NCBI GenBank assembly: GCA_003223165.1
Contig: QHXZ01000003.1
Location: 6,303-39,676 of the forward strand
Reading direction: 5' to 3'
Source of the DNA: Acidobacteriota bacterium
GTDB taxonomy: Bacteria > Acidobacteriota > Polarisedimenticolia > Gp22-AA2
Length of the DNA: 33,374 nucleotides
Shown here: positions 16,696 to 25,197 of the stretch, one piece after another
Numbering within the stretch: the stretch's first letter is position 1
Layout of the letters: the number at the start of each line of letters is the position of its first letter
Program-made: the position numbers and the translations under genes
The notes under the pieces: generated by a model
The model's input: the letters and a program-made list of their open reading frames with translations, nothing else
The model's database searches: none
Told to the model about the DNA's origin: nothing

Positions 16696-19179
16696 GTGGG
16701 CCTCCCCCGATCCGAGCGAAACCGATCGCCGGCCGGCGCACGGAGCCTGGCCTTCGCGTCGGCCTGCGCCGCGGGCGTCCTTCTGGCCGCGCCCGCCGGA
16801 CCCGAGGCCGCGGTCACGCTCCTCGCGCTGCTGGCGCTCGCCGCGGCGCTCCCGGCCCACCGGACGCCTCCCTTCCGCATCTTCCTGGCGCTCGCCCTGG
16901 GCGCCGCGAGCGTGTCGCTTCATGCCTGCCGTGACGGGACCGCCGGCCTGGCGCGCCTGATCGCCCGTGCCGCTCCGGGGCCCGTCGGCCTGCGCGCCAG
17001 GCTCCTCGAGGTGGAGACTCTCCCCGAGAGCCGCGCCGCCCTGCTGGTCGATCTCGAGAGGTATGCCCTCCCGGGCGGCGACCGTGACTGGCGCCTGCCG
17101 CCCGGGGATGCCCGCCTGCGTCTCACGGTGCCGCTCGATCCGGCGGGCGGGGAGCCGCCCTGGCGCCCGGGGGATCTCCTCGAGATGAGCGCGCGCGTGT
17201 CGCCGCCCCGGCGCTTCGCGAATCCCGGCTCGTTCGATTACGCGGCCCATCTCGCCGCGCGCGGCATCGGCCTGGTGGGATCGATCAAGAACGCGCGCCT
17301 GATCGAGGTCCTTCCCGGCAGCGGACGGCCATGGCTCGACCTCCTGCCGGCGCTGCGCCGGGAGATCGTGGCGCGCCTGCGGCGTGCCGCGGGTCCCGGT
17401 CCCGGTGGGGAGGGAACGGCCTCCTTCCTGGCCGCAATCCTGGTGGGGGAGAGGGGCGATCTGCCGGCCGAGCTCGAGGAGCGGCTGCTGCGCGCCGGGG
17501 TCTACCACATCATCGCCCTCTCAGGGCTCAACGTGGGCCTGGTCGCCCTGCTGGTGGGGGGCGCGTTCCGTCTCCTGCCGCTGCGCCAAGGCCGGCGGCA
17601 CGCCCTGGCGGCGGTGGCGGTCGCGCTGTACTGGGGCGTCGCCCGTCCGGGAGGATCGATCGCGCGCGCCGCGCTGATGGTGCTGCTGCAGCTGTCCGCC
17701 GGCGGGCTCCGGCGCCGGGTCCCGCCGCTCGCCACGCTCTCCGTCTCCGGGCTCCTGCTGCTCCTCGCCCGGCCCGCCAACGCCTTCGACGTCGGCTTCC
17801 AGCTGACCTTCTCCGCCACGCTCGGCATCCTGCTCCTGGGACGACGGCGTACCCCGGCGGGCGAGACACCCGGGCGACCGGGTGGAACCCTCTTCCGATG
17901 GGTGCGGACGTCGCTGCGCACCTCGGCCGCCGCCCTGGCCGCCACGGCGCTCTGCACCGCGCACCACTTCCACACCATGACCGCCGCGGCGCTGGCGGCC
18001 AACCTGTTCGCCATCCCGATCGCCGGTCTCCTGCTGGTGCTGGCGTTCGCGATCGCCATCCTGCCGTCGCTCGCCTTCGGACCCGCGGCGCTCCTGGCTT
18101 CCGTGGCCGGGGCCGCGATCGACCTTCTCGGCCGCCTGTGCGCGCTCGTGTCGAGGCCGCCTGGCGCGTCGTTCTTCGTCCTCCCACCGGCGGGAGCGCT
18201 GGCGCTGTGGGGGAGCGCCCTGGTGGTGATCATCGGCCAGGCACCTCGCGCCGCGGTCCGCCGGGCGGCCTTCGCGGCGCTCCTGGGCGGCCTCGCCTGG
18301 ACGGCCGCCGCCGGCCGCCAGGGGAGCGGGCCGGGTGAGTTGCAGCTCGTCGCGCTCGACGTGGGCCAGGGGGATGCGCTCCTGATGCGTCTGCCCGCGG
18401 GGATCACGATGCTGATCGACGCCGGGGGCTTCGCCCGCTCGGAGTTCGACGTCGGTGCCAAGGTGGTCGGGCCCGCCCTCAGGTCGCTCGGCCGCCTGCG
18501 CCTGGACATCCTGACCGTGACCCACGCGCACCGCGATCACCTGGGGGGCGCCGCGGCCATCCTGCGGCAGTTCCATCCCGGCGCCCTCTGGCTGGGGCGC
18601 ATGCCGCCCGGCGATCCGTCGGTCGGCGCCCTGGAGAGGCTGGCCGAGGAGGAGGGCACCGCCGTCGTGCGGCCGCGGCGTGGCGTCCTCCTGCGCACCG
18701 GCGGGGCGCTGCTCGAGATCCTCAACCCGGGCGCCGGCGTGCCGGAGCGGACCCAGGCTGCGAACGATGACAGCCTGGTGATGCGGATCACGTTCGGGCG
18801 CCGGAGCGTCCTGTTGACCGGCGATCTGGAAGCGCCCCTCGAGGCGGTCCTGGTCCGCGAAGGGAGGGGCCTGAGCGCAACACTTCTCAAGGTGGGGCAC
18901 CACGGCAGCCGCACCTCCACGACCGCCCCCTTCCTGGCGCGGGTGGGCCCGCGGCTGGCCGTGGTCTCGGTGGGGGCGAGCAACCCGTGGGGCCATCCCG
19001 ACCCGGAGGTCCTCGACAGGCTCGCGGCGGCCGGAGCGCGGGTCTACCGCACCGATCGGGACGGCGCCGTCCGCTTCCGCACCGACGGCCTCGCCCCCTG
19101 GTCCGCCGCGCGGCTGGCGCCGCCGGGCGCGCAGGAGGCGGACGGGATCAGCGCGCCACGCCGACCGGTTGCGGAATGA
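16696..19179 (+). CDS. comEC: ComEC/Rec2-family DNA internalisation protein
   Basis: An 827-residue inner-membrane protein forming the channel that carries single-stranded DNA into the cytoplasm during natural transformation. The N-terminal part has hydrophobic helices and an OB-like soluble segment. The central competence domain carries the diagnostic GVYHIIALSGLNVGLVALLVGG followed by many membrane segments. The C-terminal metallo-beta-lactamase-like domain begins LVALDVGQGDALLMRL, has the metal site THAHRDHLGG (HxHxDH), LLTGDLEAPLE and VGHHGSRTST. All domains are full length. GTG 16696 is used because the promoter lies just upstream. Its 3' end overlaps the converging M50 protease gene by 32 nt. 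No other competence genes are visible. Confidence 0.95.
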   Translation: MGLPRSERNRSPAGARSLAFASACAAGVLLAAPAGPEAAVTLLALLALAAALPAHRTPPFRIFLALALGAASVSLHACRDGTAGLARLIARAAPGPVGLRARLLEVETLPESRAALLVDLERYALPGGDRDWRLPPGDARLRLTVPLDPAGGEPPWRPGDLLEMSARVSPPRRFANPGSFDYAAHLAARGIGLVGSIKNARLIEVLPGSGRPWLDLLPALRREIVARLRRAAGPGPGGEGTASFLAAILVGERGDLPAELEERLLRAGVYHIIALSGLNVGLVALLVGGAFRLLPLRQGRRHALAAVAVALYWGVARPGGSIARAALMVLLQLSAGGLRRRVPPLATLSVSGLLLLLARPANAFDVGFQLTFSATLGILLLGRRRTPAGETPGRPGGTLFRWVRTSLRTSAAALAATALCTAHHFHTMTAAALAANLFAIPIAGLLLVLAFAIAILPSLAFGPAALLASVAGAAIDLLGRLCALVSRPPGASFFVLPPAGALALWGSALVVIIGQAPRAAVRRAAFAALLGGLAWTAAAGRQGSGPGELQLVALDVGQGDALLMRLPAGITMLIDAGGFARSEFDVGAKVVGPALRSLGRLRLDILTVTHAHRDHLGGAAAILRQFHPGALWLGRMPPGDPSVGALERLAEEEGTAVVRPRRGVLLRTGGALLEILNPGAGVPERTQAANDDSLVMRITFGRRSVLLTGDLEAPLEAVLVREGRGLSATLLKVGHHGSRTSTTAPFLARVGPRLAVVSVGASNPWGHPDPEVLDRLAAAGARVYRTDRDGAVRFRTDGLAPWSAARLAPPGAQEADGISAPRRPVAE

Positions 19180-20095
19180 AGCAGAGCAGGAAGATGGCCA
19201 AGGCCAGCCAGGCGATCGCCAGCCTGCCACGGTCGAGGGCGGAGTCCTCCTCGAGAAGAGGGGGATGCCGCCAGCCGATGATGGCGAAGATGACCCCGAA
19301 GGTCACGAGCGGCCAGGCCTGGAACACCACCCCGAAGACGATCATGACGGGGATTCCGTAGCGCGACACCCTGGCGTGAAGGCGGGGCGAGAGGGCGTAC
19401 AGCATGTGGCCGCCGTCGAGTTGTCCGATCGGGAGCAGGTTCAGCGCGGTGGCCAGGAGGCCGAGCCACGCGGCGGCGAAGACCGGGTGGATCCGGATCA
19501 AGGTCTCGGGCCCGAGCCGGAAGAAGAGTGGGTACAGGACCTCGAGCAGCAGGCACGATCCCAGGCCGATGTCGCCGGGTCGCGCCGGCTGCCGGGTCAC
19601 CGTGGAGTGCGCCAGGCCGTACAGCAACACCGGTATCGCCACGACGAAGCCGGCGAGGGGCCCCGCCACGCCCACGTCGAACAGCGCCCGGCGGTGCGTG
19701 AAGGGGGCGCGGATGCGGATCAGCGCTCCGAACGTCCCGAACATGTGAGGCGCCGGCAGGAAGAAGGGGAGCGACGCTTCGATGCGGTAGATCCGGCAGG
19801 CGATGTAGTGCCCCATCTCGTGCGAGCCGAGGATCAGCAGCAGGCTCAGCGAGTAAGGGATCCCGAGCGTCCAATACCGCGGGCCGAGCAGGACCTCCCG
19901 CGCCGCCCTCCAGCTCGGGTCATCCAGGGTCATGAGCGCCCCCGCCACGATGGTCGAAACCAGAGTCGCGAGAAGGCACGCCAGGTTGACGGCGGGCGGG
20001 AAGGGACGTCCACGGCGGCGCGCGGGACCGGGAGGCGGCGGAGGGGACCAGCGCGGGTCGCCCGGAGGAGGGTGGATCTCGAGAGCTTCCTGCAC
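19148..20095 (-). CDS. Site-2 protease family (M50) membrane metalloprotease
   Basis: A 315-residue polytopic membrane protein with the zinc-binding HExxH motif as SHEMGHYIACR in a transmembrane helix and the third ligand motif as NLLPIGQLDGGH. This arrangement matches site-2 proteases that cut membrane-embedded substrates such as anti-sigma factors. No PDZ domain is visible between the two motifs. The N-terminal ~35 residues are Pro/Arg-rich and cytosolic. It starts with GTG at 20095 whose first base is the last base of the HU gene stop (TAGTG), implying coupling with that gene. The 3' end overlaps comEC on the other strand. Its substrate is unknown. Confidence 0.88.
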   Translation of the reverse strand: MQEALEIHPPPGDPRWSPPPPPGPARRRGRPFPPAVNLACLLATLVSTIVAGALMTLDDPSWRAAREVLLGPRYWTLGIPYSLSLLLILGSHEMGHYIACRIYRIEASLPFFLPAPHMFGTFGALIRIRAPFTHRRALFDVGVAGPLAGFVVAIPVLLYGLAHSTVTRQPARPGDIGLGSCLLLEVLYPLFFRLGPETLIRIHPVFAAAWLGLLATALNLLPIGQLDGGHMLYALSPRLHARVSRYGIPVMIVFGVVFQAWPLVTFGVIFAIIGWRHPPLLEEDSALDRGRLAIAWLALAIFLLCFIPQPVGVAR

Positions 20096-20364
20096 TACCT
20101 CAAGTTCCTGAGGTTCTTGCCTGGCTTGAAGCGGATGGTCTTGCCGGGAGGGATGCGCACCTCGGTTCCGGTCCTGGGGTTGCGGCCGATCCCCTTCTTG
20201 CGCGGCTTGACCTGGAAGACGCCGAAGCCGCGCAGCTCGATCCTTTCGCCGCGGCGCATCGACTCCTTCATCGCATCGAGGATCGCCTCGACCGCGACCA
20301 CCGCCTTGACGCGGGTGATGTCGGCCGTCTTGGCGACATTATTGATGATGTCGGTCTTGATCAT
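20095..20364 (-). CDS. HU/IHF-family DNA-binding protein
   Basis: An 89-residue nucleoid protein of the HU/IHF family that bends DNA as a dimer. The helical half (DIINNVAKTADITRVKAVVAVEAILDAMKESMRRGERIELRGFGVF) is followed by the DNA-arm motif GRNPRTGTEVRIPP, which contains the conserved Pro that intercalates into DNA. The tail KTIRFKPGKNLRNL is standard. ATG 20364 is preceded by a GGGGAGG ribosome-binding site and a strong promoter. It is the first gene of a two-gene operon with the M50 protease. I cannot say whether it is HU or an IHF subunit; GTEVRIPP leans towards IHF. Confidence 0.93.
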   Translation of the reverse strand: MIKTDIINNVAKTADITRVKAVVAVEAILDAMKESMRRGERIELRGFGVFQVKPRKKGIGRNPRTGTEVRIPPGKTIRFKPGKNLRNLR

Positions 20365-20413
20365 CCCCGGGCCTCCCCTTCAAGCATCGTGAAAATGCTC
20401 GTAAGTTGCTGAA

Positions 20414-20442
20414 AGTATAGGAATCTAGACGCGGACTGTCAA
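20414..20442 (-). promoter_or_regulatory. Strong sigma-70-type promoter for the HU/IHF gene
   Basis: On the minus strand, TTGACA (20442-20437), a 17-nt spacer and TATACT (20419-20414) form a near-consensus promoter. The predicted start lies about 43 nt upstream of ATG 20364. The leader contains a small inverted repeat AGCAT/ATGCT (20383-20399 region), which could be an operator or a hairpin. Confidence 0.85.
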
Positions 20443-20463
20443 GCCGGCCCCGAAGAGCCGCTG

Positions 20464-20472
20464 TGATATATT
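20464..20472 (+). promoter_or_regulatory. Extended -10 promoter for der
   Basis: TGaTATATT reads as an extended -10 element (TG-n-TATAAT). No good -35 is present at 17 nt, which is typical for extended -10 promoters. It faces away from the HU promoter, making a divergent regulatory region of about 150 nt between the two start codons. Confidence 0.5.
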
Positions 20473-20518
20473 CCATTCTGACTCAAGGACTTCCGAAGGA
20501 TCCCGGGGAGGTGGCGCG

Positions 20519-21830
20519 ATGCCGCTGCCGGTGGTCGCCATCGTCGGCGCACCGAACGTGGGCAAATCCACTCTGCATGCTGGGGCGCCGGCAGGCGATC
20601 GTGTCGGACCTCCCAGGGGTGACGCGAGACAGGATCGCCGCGTCCTGCGATCTCTATGGCGACCGGGTGACGCTCGTCGACACGGGCGGGGTGGTCACCG
20701 GGGCGGCCGACGATCTCACCCGCCGCGTGCGCGCCGAGGCGCTCAAGGCGGTCGAGGAGGCCGACCTGATCCTCTTCGTGGTGGACGCGCGCGCAGGCCT
20801 GACGGCCCTCGACCTCGAAGTGGCCTCTCTCCTGCGTGTCTCGGGGAAGCGGGTCCTGACCGTCGCCAACAAGATCGACGCGGCCAGCCTCGAGGGGAGC
20901 GAGGGGGAGGCCCACGGCCTCGGCCTGGGCGAGGTGGTGCCTCTGTCGGCCGAGCAAGGGCGCGGGATCGACGAGCTCGTCGATCGGCTGCGCGCCGCCC
21001 TGCCGCCCCGCGCCTCCACGGAGGAGCAGCGCGGGGTTCCGATCGCCATCATCGGCCGCCCCAACGTCGGCAAATCCTCCCTCTTCAACCGCATCGTCCG
21101 CGAGGAGCGCGTCGTCGTCGCTCCGGAGCCGGGCACGACGCGCGATCCGATCGACGCCCTCTTCGAGCATCGCGGCGTCCTGTACCGCGTCATCGACACG
21201 GCCGGCATCCGCAGGCGCGCCAAGAGCAGCGGCGAGGAGGTCGAGTGGGTCAGCGTGCTCAAGGCGCGGCAGGCGCTGGACGAGGCGGAGATCGCCATCG
21301 CCCTCGTGGATGCCTCCGTGGCGGTCGGACACCAGGACCTGGCCTTGCTCGGCCTCATGGCGCAGGGCCACACGCCCACCGTGCTGGCGGCCAACAAGAT
21401 CGATCGGCTGGCGGAGCGCGCCGGCGCGCTCGAGGAGGCGCTGGCGTCGATCGGCGGCGCGCTGCGATTCGCGCCGCACGTGCCGCTGGTGCCGATCTCG
21501 GCCCTGAACGGACAGGGGATCCCGCGACTCCTCGATACCGTCGAGCGCGTGCGCGAGGAGAGCCGCCGGTCCTTCCCCACCGCGGACCTGAACCGCGCGC
21601 TGGCCGACGTCCTGCGGGAGAAGCAGCCGCCCTCCGACGGCGGCAGGGAAGTCCGCTTCTACTCCATGGCGCAGACAGGCGGCCCGCCCCCGCGCTTCGC
21701 GATCTTCGGCAACGGCCGCAGGGTGGACGCTTCCTACCAGCGCTTCATGGAGAGCCGGCTGCGACAGAGGCTCGGCCTCGACGCGACGCCGCTCGTCCTC
21801 AGCTTCCGCCGCCGGCGGGCCTCGCGTTGA
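20519..21830 (+). CDS. der: Ribosome biogenesis GTPase Der (EngA), with frameshift near codon 20
   Basis: Der has two tandem GTPase domains and a KH-like domain and acts in 50S subunit assembly. The start MPLPVVAIVGAPNVGKST is in the frame of ATG 20519, while everything from MLGRRQAIVSDLPGVTRDR onward is in the frame of the 20463 track ORF. The frame changes at about 20573-20577. The family expects GKSTLFNRxLGRR; here FN and part of a codon are missing, consistent with an 8-nt loss. Restoring 8 nt gives 439 residues, the normal size. Other motifs are intact: DTGG, NKID, second P-loop GRPNVGKSS, DTAGIRR, second NKID and the KH domain (RFYSMAQTGG to VLSFRRR). Der is normally essential, so an assembly or sequencing error is the likeliest explanation. 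Confidence 0.88.
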
Positions 21831-21855
21831 CCCTCCCTGGAGCGGATGTTATATT
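21827..21855 (+). promoter_or_regulatory. Promoter for the MglA-like GTPase gene, -35 overlapping der stop
   Basis: TTGACC (21827-21832) includes the der TGA stop codon. A 17-nt spacer leads to TATATT (21850-21855), preceded by TG (21847-21848) as an extended -10. The predicted leader before ATG 21877 is about 15 nt and contains GGGAGA as the ribosome-binding site. Confidence 0.75.
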
Positions 21856-21876
21856 GCCGTCGCCCTGGGAGATCGG

Positions 21877-23208
21877 ATGGTCCTCTTCAATTACTCGACC
21901 CGCGAGCTGACGGCGAAGATCGTCTACTACGGCCCCGGCCTCTGCGGCAAGACCTCCAACCTCCAGTACGTCTACGACTCCCTGCCCGACAGCGTCAAGA
22001 AAGGAAAGATGCTGTCGCTCGCCACCAAGACCGACAGGACCCTCTTCTTCGATTTCCTGCCGATCGAGCTCGGCCAGATCCGCGGCATGAAGACCCGGCT
22101 GCAGCTCTACACCGTCCCCGGCCAGGTCTTCTATAACTCGACCCGCAAGCTGGTGCTCAAGGGTGTGGACGGCGTCGTCTTCGTCGCCGACTCCCAGGGG
22201 AAGATGCTCGAGGCGAACGCCGAGAGCTACAAGAACCTCGAGGACAACCTGCGCGAGATGGGGATCCGCCTCGAGGAGATCCCGCTCGTCATGCAGTTCA
22301 ACAAGCGGGATCTGCCGAACCTCGCCTGCGTGGAAGAGATGAACACCGAGATCAATCGACACAACGCCCCTTTCTACGAGGCGGTGGCGACGACCGGCAT
22401 CGGCGTCGAGGACACGCTCAAGGCGATCACCAAGCTGGTGCTGAACAACCTCTCGGCGAAATACAAGCTGGAGGGAGGAGGGCCGCCCGCCGAGGCGCCC
22501 GGGCCGCACCCGGCCGCCGACCGCCCTCCCGCGGTCGCCGCGCCACGGCCCGCTCCGCCTCCGCGCGCCGCCGCTCCCGCGCGCGCCGTCGCCCCCGCCG
22601 CGGCGCGCTCTGCCGCGGCGCCCGCCCATGAGCCGTACCTCGAGGAGGGCGCTCTCGATCTGGAGGAGGTGGAGCCCCTGGAGACCCCGCTCCCGCCCTC
22701 CGCCCGCCGCGCCGTCCGCCCCGCGGCGGCGCCCTCGCCACCCGCGCGCCCGCGCGCCGCGCCCTCCTCCGCGCCCGCCGACGAAGAGATCTTCGACCTG
22801 GGCGACGAGATCGACCTGCCGGGCCTCGAGGAGCCGCAGAGCGGCACCATCGACCTGGGGGAGGACCTCCTGCAGGAGCTGGAGGAAGAGCCGGTCCGCG
22901 CCGCGATGCCTCAGGCACCCGCCCGACCGCCGGCGCGCGCCGCCGCGCCGGGGCCTCCGCTGCGCGCCGTGCGAGCCGAGGCGCCGGCGGCGATCGAGGA
23001 GCCGCTCGATCTCGACGAACCGCTGGACCTGGGCGAGGAATGGGACGAGCCGGCCCCCTCCACCTCTTCTCCCGGGCCGGACGCGCCGATCGACATCGGC
23101 CCCCTGGCGCCCGGGCAGGAGAAGGCCATCGCCGTGCCGGTGACCGCGACCATCAACGGGAGGCCGGTGCGCCTCACCCTGAAGGTCACGGTCCGCCTGC
23201 CGCGCTGA
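21877..23208 (+). CDS. MglA-like small GTPase with long acidic/Pro-rich C-terminal extension
   Basis: Residues 1-195 form a bacterial Ras-like GTPase of the MglA family: P-loop GPGLCGKTSN (19-28), RLQLYTVPGQVFYNSTRKL (switch region), VVFVADSQ and the specificity motif NKRD. MglA sets cell polarity and switches motility in Myxococcus. The remaining ~245 residues are unusual. An Ala/Pro/Arg-rich linker is punctuated by repeated acidic short motifs (LDLEEVEPLE, FDLGDEIDLPGLEE, IDLGEDLLQELEEE, LDLDEPLDLGEEWDEP, IDIGPL). A final ~40-residue segment predicted as beta strands (AVPVTATINGRPVRLTLKVTVRLP) closes the protein. The gene has its own promoter and is followed 13 nt later by a CPBP protease. 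No mglB is nearby. Confidence 0.9.
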   Translation: MVLFNYSTRELTAKIVYYGPGLCGKTSNLQYVYDSLPDSVKKGKMLSLATKTDRTLFFDFLPIELGQIRGMKTRLQLYTVPGQVFYNSTRKLVLKGVDGVVFVADSQGKMLEANAESYKNLEDNLREMGIRLEEIPLVMQFNKRDLPNLACVEEMNTEINRHNAPFYEAVATTGIGVEDTLKAITKLVLNNLSAKYKLEGGGPPAEAPGPHPAADRPPAVAAPRPAPPPRAAAPARAVAPAAARSAAAPAHEPYLEEGALDLEEVEPLETPLPPSARRAVRPAAAPSPPARPRAAPSSAPADEEIFDLGDEIDLPGLEEPQSGTIDLGEDLLQELEEEPVRAAMPQAPARPPARAAAPGPPLRAVRAEAPAAIEEPLDLDEPLDLGEEWDEPAPSTSSPGPDAPIDIGPLAPGQEKAIAVPVTATINGRPVRLTLKVTVRLPR

Positions 23209-23221
23209 GACACCCCGGCCG

Positions 23222-24037
23222 ATGAGCGACGGCGACGCCCCTCCGCTCGCGCCGGCCCCGCCGCCGGGCGCGAGCGCGCGGCGGCTGAGACGGGCCCCCG
23301 AGCAGCGCGAGATGGCCCTGATCCTGGGGCTGGCCTTCTTCCTCAACCTCTTCCCGGGATCCCTCCTGCAATGGCTCCATTTCCGCTGGGGCCTGCTCCT
23401 CACCCAGACTCTGTTCATCGCCGGTCCGGCGGTCCTGGCGATCCGCTGGTTCTACCTCGACGGTCGCGTCGTCCTGCGGCTGCGGCGGCCGAGCCTGGCG
23501 GCGCTCGGCGGCACCGCCCTGGCGACCGCCGGGCTCAACCATCTCCTGAACCTGGCCGGTGCCTGGCAGGACCGGGTCTTTCCGATGCCCGAGGCCCTGC
23601 GCGTCCTGTGGGAAGGGCTGCTGGCCTACCATGGGCCGCGAGATTTCGCGCTTCTGATCCTCCTGTTCGGAGTCGTTCCGGCCATCTGCGAGGAGATCCT
23701 TTTCCGCGGCTTCCTGCAGGCTGGATTCGTGCAGGTCCTGGAGAGTCCCGCGAAGGGGATCGCCCTGACCGCCCTGGTGTTCGCCGGCTTCCACCTGGAT
23801 CCTTGGCGCTTTCCGACCCTGCTCGTGCTCAGCCTGTTCCTCGGTTACCTCGCGCACGCGACGGGGAGCCTGGCGCCGCCGATATTGGCGCACGCCCTCA
23901 ACAACGTGATGTCGATCAGCCTGGCCGATGCGAGCGGCCAGGGATCCGGCGCGCTCGGCGCGTCGGCGCCGGGCATCCTCGGTGCGCTGGTCCTCTGCGC
24001 GGCGGGAATGCTGCTGGTGCGCCGCTCCGCCGCGTGA
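23222..24037 (+). CDS. CPBP-family intramembrane metalloprotease
   Basis: A 271-residue polytopic membrane protein with the three CPBP (CAAX protease/bacteriocin-processing) motifs in order: EExxxR as CEEILFRGFLQ, FxxxH as FAGFHLD and HxxxN as HALNNV. These supply the catalytic Glu and zinc-type ligands of the Rce1-like fold. In bacteria the family is linked to peptide maturation, bacteriocin self-immunity and signalling, so the substrate here is unknown. The first ~25 residues are basic and Pro-rich. ATG 23222 lies 13 nt after the GTPase gene and is probably cotranscribed with it. The stop codon lies next to the promoter of the next gene. Confidence 0.88.
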   Translation: MSDGDAPPLAPAPPPGASARRLRRAPEQREMALILGLAFFLNLFPGSLLQWLHFRWGLLLTQTLFIAGPAVLAIRWFYLDGRVVLRLRRPSLAALGGTALATAGLNHLLNLAGAWQDRVFPMPEALRVLWEGLLAYHGPRDFALLILLFGVVPAICEEILFRGFLQAGFVQVLESPAKGIALTALVFAGFHLDPWRFPTLLVLSLFLGYLAHATGSLAPPILAHALNNVMSISLADASGQGSGALGASAPGILGALVLCAAGMLLVRRSAA

Positions 24038-24053
24038 AGCGCGGAAGGGCGCG

Positions 24054-24062
24054 TGCTATACT
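24054..24062 (+). promoter_or_regulatory. Extended -10 promoter for the secreted-protein gene
   Basis: TGcTATACT is a good extended -10. The hexamer 17 nt upstream (GTGAAG, 24034-24039) is only a half match to TTGACA and overlaps the CPBP stop codon. ATG 24102 follows a strong GAGGAGG ribosome-binding site. Confidence 0.6.
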
Positions 24063-24101
24063 TTCGGTTTCGCGACATCGCGCAGAGGAGGATCCGCCAC
24101 C

Positions 24102-25182
24102 ATGAACGTCTCCCGTGCCGCGGCCCTGGGCGCGGCAATCTGCCTGGCTCTCGCCGCTCCCGCGGCGCCGGAGTCCGGCCCGCTGTTCAGCTCCTACCCG
24201 TCCTTCGGCGCCAAGTTCAACCTCGACACGGAGAAGTTCTCCCTGGTCACGAACCTCGTGGTCTACAACATCAGCGGCCAGACCTTCACCGACGTGAGCT
24301 TCAAGCAGACCTACCCGGACGGCGTGACGGTGAAGGAGACCTACCAGCGGGACGTGGGGACCGAGGCGACGGGGGAGCAGTCGTCGGCGCGCAAGGTCGA
24401 GGGGAACGTCTTCTTCGCCAGCCTGCAGACCTACAAGAACCGCCAGTACGTGGTCATCTTCAACGAGCTCGACCTGGCCCGGCGCCTCAACCAGATCACT
24501 TTCCCCGGGGTCGAGATCACCTACACCGATCCCGCCGGGCAGCGCCAGACGGCCAAGCTGCAGGACAGCAGCTACGATCTGTTCATCTACTCGAACGTGG
24601 TCGGCGGGCTCGAGCGCTTCATCCGCAAGTACAACTTTCGCGCCCATCGCCGCCAGCGCGCAGGGCCGCTTCCCGACCGGCATCATCGGCACGTTCCCCG
24701 GCGAGGACCAGTACAACGGCCACTTCCGCCTGCGCAGCGGCCCGCCGGACGACAACATCCAGATCGTGGTGGCCTACAGAGGGGTCAACAAGAAGGAGAA
24801 AGTCGCCGACCGCGACACGCTGCTCAAGAACCTGCGCGACTACCTGCGCTGGTGCGGCGAGTTCGAGATCCGCCAGGAGGGCCTCCAGGTGACCCAGGGC
24901 AACTGGAAGAAGTACGACGGCGCCTGGAGCGTCGAGGGGCGCTGGGTGGACACCATCAAGGACCGCCTGGGCGAAGGTCCCTTCAAGGCGAAGGTCTTCT
25001 TCAGCGGGCGCGAAGACGTCGAGTACTACGTCCTGGGCGTGGCCCATGGCCGCGGACTGGGAGCGGAAGGCAGCGCCAAGCCGAACCCCGAGAAGGAGGC
25101 GCAGCTGGCCGCCCAGATCGATCGCCTCCTCGACACCTTCAAGTCGGACATCGTGCCCCTCTCCTACGAGAGGCGGCACTAG
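24102..25182 (+). CDS. Secreted protein of unknown function, with +1 frameshift
   Basis: The product starts with a signal peptide (MNVSRAAALGAAICLALAAPAAPES, cleavage likely after an Ala). It continues as a beta-rich domain: FSSYPSFGAKFNLDTEKFSLVTNL, then FTDVSFKQTYPDGVTV, then GVEITYTDPAG. The frame is lost at 24636-24638: FIRKYNF is in the ATG frame, whereas APIAASAQGRFPTGIIGTFPGE and all the rest are in the frame of the 24766 track ORF. Removing one T from the TTT run restores a single 359-residue protein. The second part ends in SYERRH and contains the segments RDTLLKNLRDYLRWCGEFEI and KVFFSGREDVEYYVLGVA. I recognise no family. The gene has its own promoter; the two track ORFs covering it should be read as one gene. 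Confidence 0.8.
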
Positions 25183-25197
25183 GACCCTGTTCCCCGA

